From: Planctomycetota bacterium
GTDB taxonomy: Bacteria > Planctomycetota > UBA11346
Assembly: GCA_013816645.1 (NCBI GenBank)
Contig: JACDEC010000186.1
Span: 1-6,258, forward strand
DNA length: 6,258 nt
Direction of reading: 5' to 3'
A program made the position numbers and the translations under genes. Positions 6,192 to 6,258 of the stretch are shown piece after piece. How positions within the stretch are numbered: position 1 is the first letter of the stretch; each line of letters opens with the position of its first letter. The notes under the pieces were generated by a model that had not been told where the DNA came from, made no database searches, and saw only the letters and a list, made by a program, of their open reading frames with translations.

Positions 6192-6258
6192 CGGCGGCGA
6201 CCCGACGGTAGAGCGCCGCATAATCGGGCGCGAGCGCCGGGGCGGACAAGCGGTTGGC
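6184..6258 (-). CDS. C-terminal fragment of upstream gene, possibly a glycosyltransferase
   Basis: Reading the minus strand from the window edge, an open frame encodes 24 residues ending in APDYAALYRRVAADG and a TGA at 6186-6184. Twenty of its 24 codons end in G or C, as expected for a real gene here. The stop overlaps the ATG of the GH5-like gene in ATGGGTGA, so the two are probably translationally coupled. An Ala-rich helix followed by a Leu-Tyr-Arg-Arg tail is common at the end of GT4-type glycosyltransferases, but a short tail like this cannot prove it. The rest of the gene lies beyond the window. Confidence 0.6.
   Translation of the reverse strand, partial: ANRLSAPALAPDYAALYRRVAADG

Overview
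The window is a high-GC (roughly two-thirds G+C by eye) bacterial chromosomal segment carrying mostly one gene train on the minus strand. Secreted sugar-active enzymes with an added beta-sandwich, a TerC-type membrane protein, an M48 lipoprotein protease and mostly weak Shine-Dalgarno sequences fit the Planctomycetota or a related PVC lineage best. That assignment is an inference of moderate confidence, because there is no rRNA or other marker gene here.

Layout from left to right: positions 1-93 hold the last 30 codons of an unidentified plus-strand gene, which converges on the minus-strand block across a 90-base gap. Reading the minus strand in its own direction (right to left) gives: the last 24 codons of an upstream gene (6258-6184); an exported DUF5060 plus GH5-like glycoside hydrolase (6191-4467) that overlaps it by 8 bases; a 309-base gap dominated by an unusual inverted array of 8- and 9-bp repeats; an M48 zinc-metalloprotease lipoprotein (4157-3315); a small secreted helical protein overlapping it by four bases (3318-2965); a TerC-family integral membrane protein (2934-1930); and an exported GH20-like TIM-barrel protein with an inserted galactose-binding-like domain (1884-184).

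The gaps downstream of the protease are small or negative (-4, 30 and 45 bases), so protease, small protein, TerC and the GH20-like gene could be one transcript. The GH5-like gene belongs with the gene on its other side and is separated from the protease by the repeat array. The theme is extracytoplasmic: two exported glycosidase-like proteins, an envelope protease and a putative metal exporter. There is no direct evidence that they form one pathway.

The most unusual element is the non-coding array at 4301-4459. Five perfect 9-bp units on the right face inverted 9-bp units on the left, and between them lies an 8-bp array whose minus strand carries six evenly spaced GGGG runs, a canonical G-quadruplex pattern. 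In the transcript of the GH5-like gene this could form either a long hairpin or a quadruplex immediately after the stop codon. No mobile element, CRISPR array, tRNA or rRNA was seen, and no complete novel multi-gene system can be supported.
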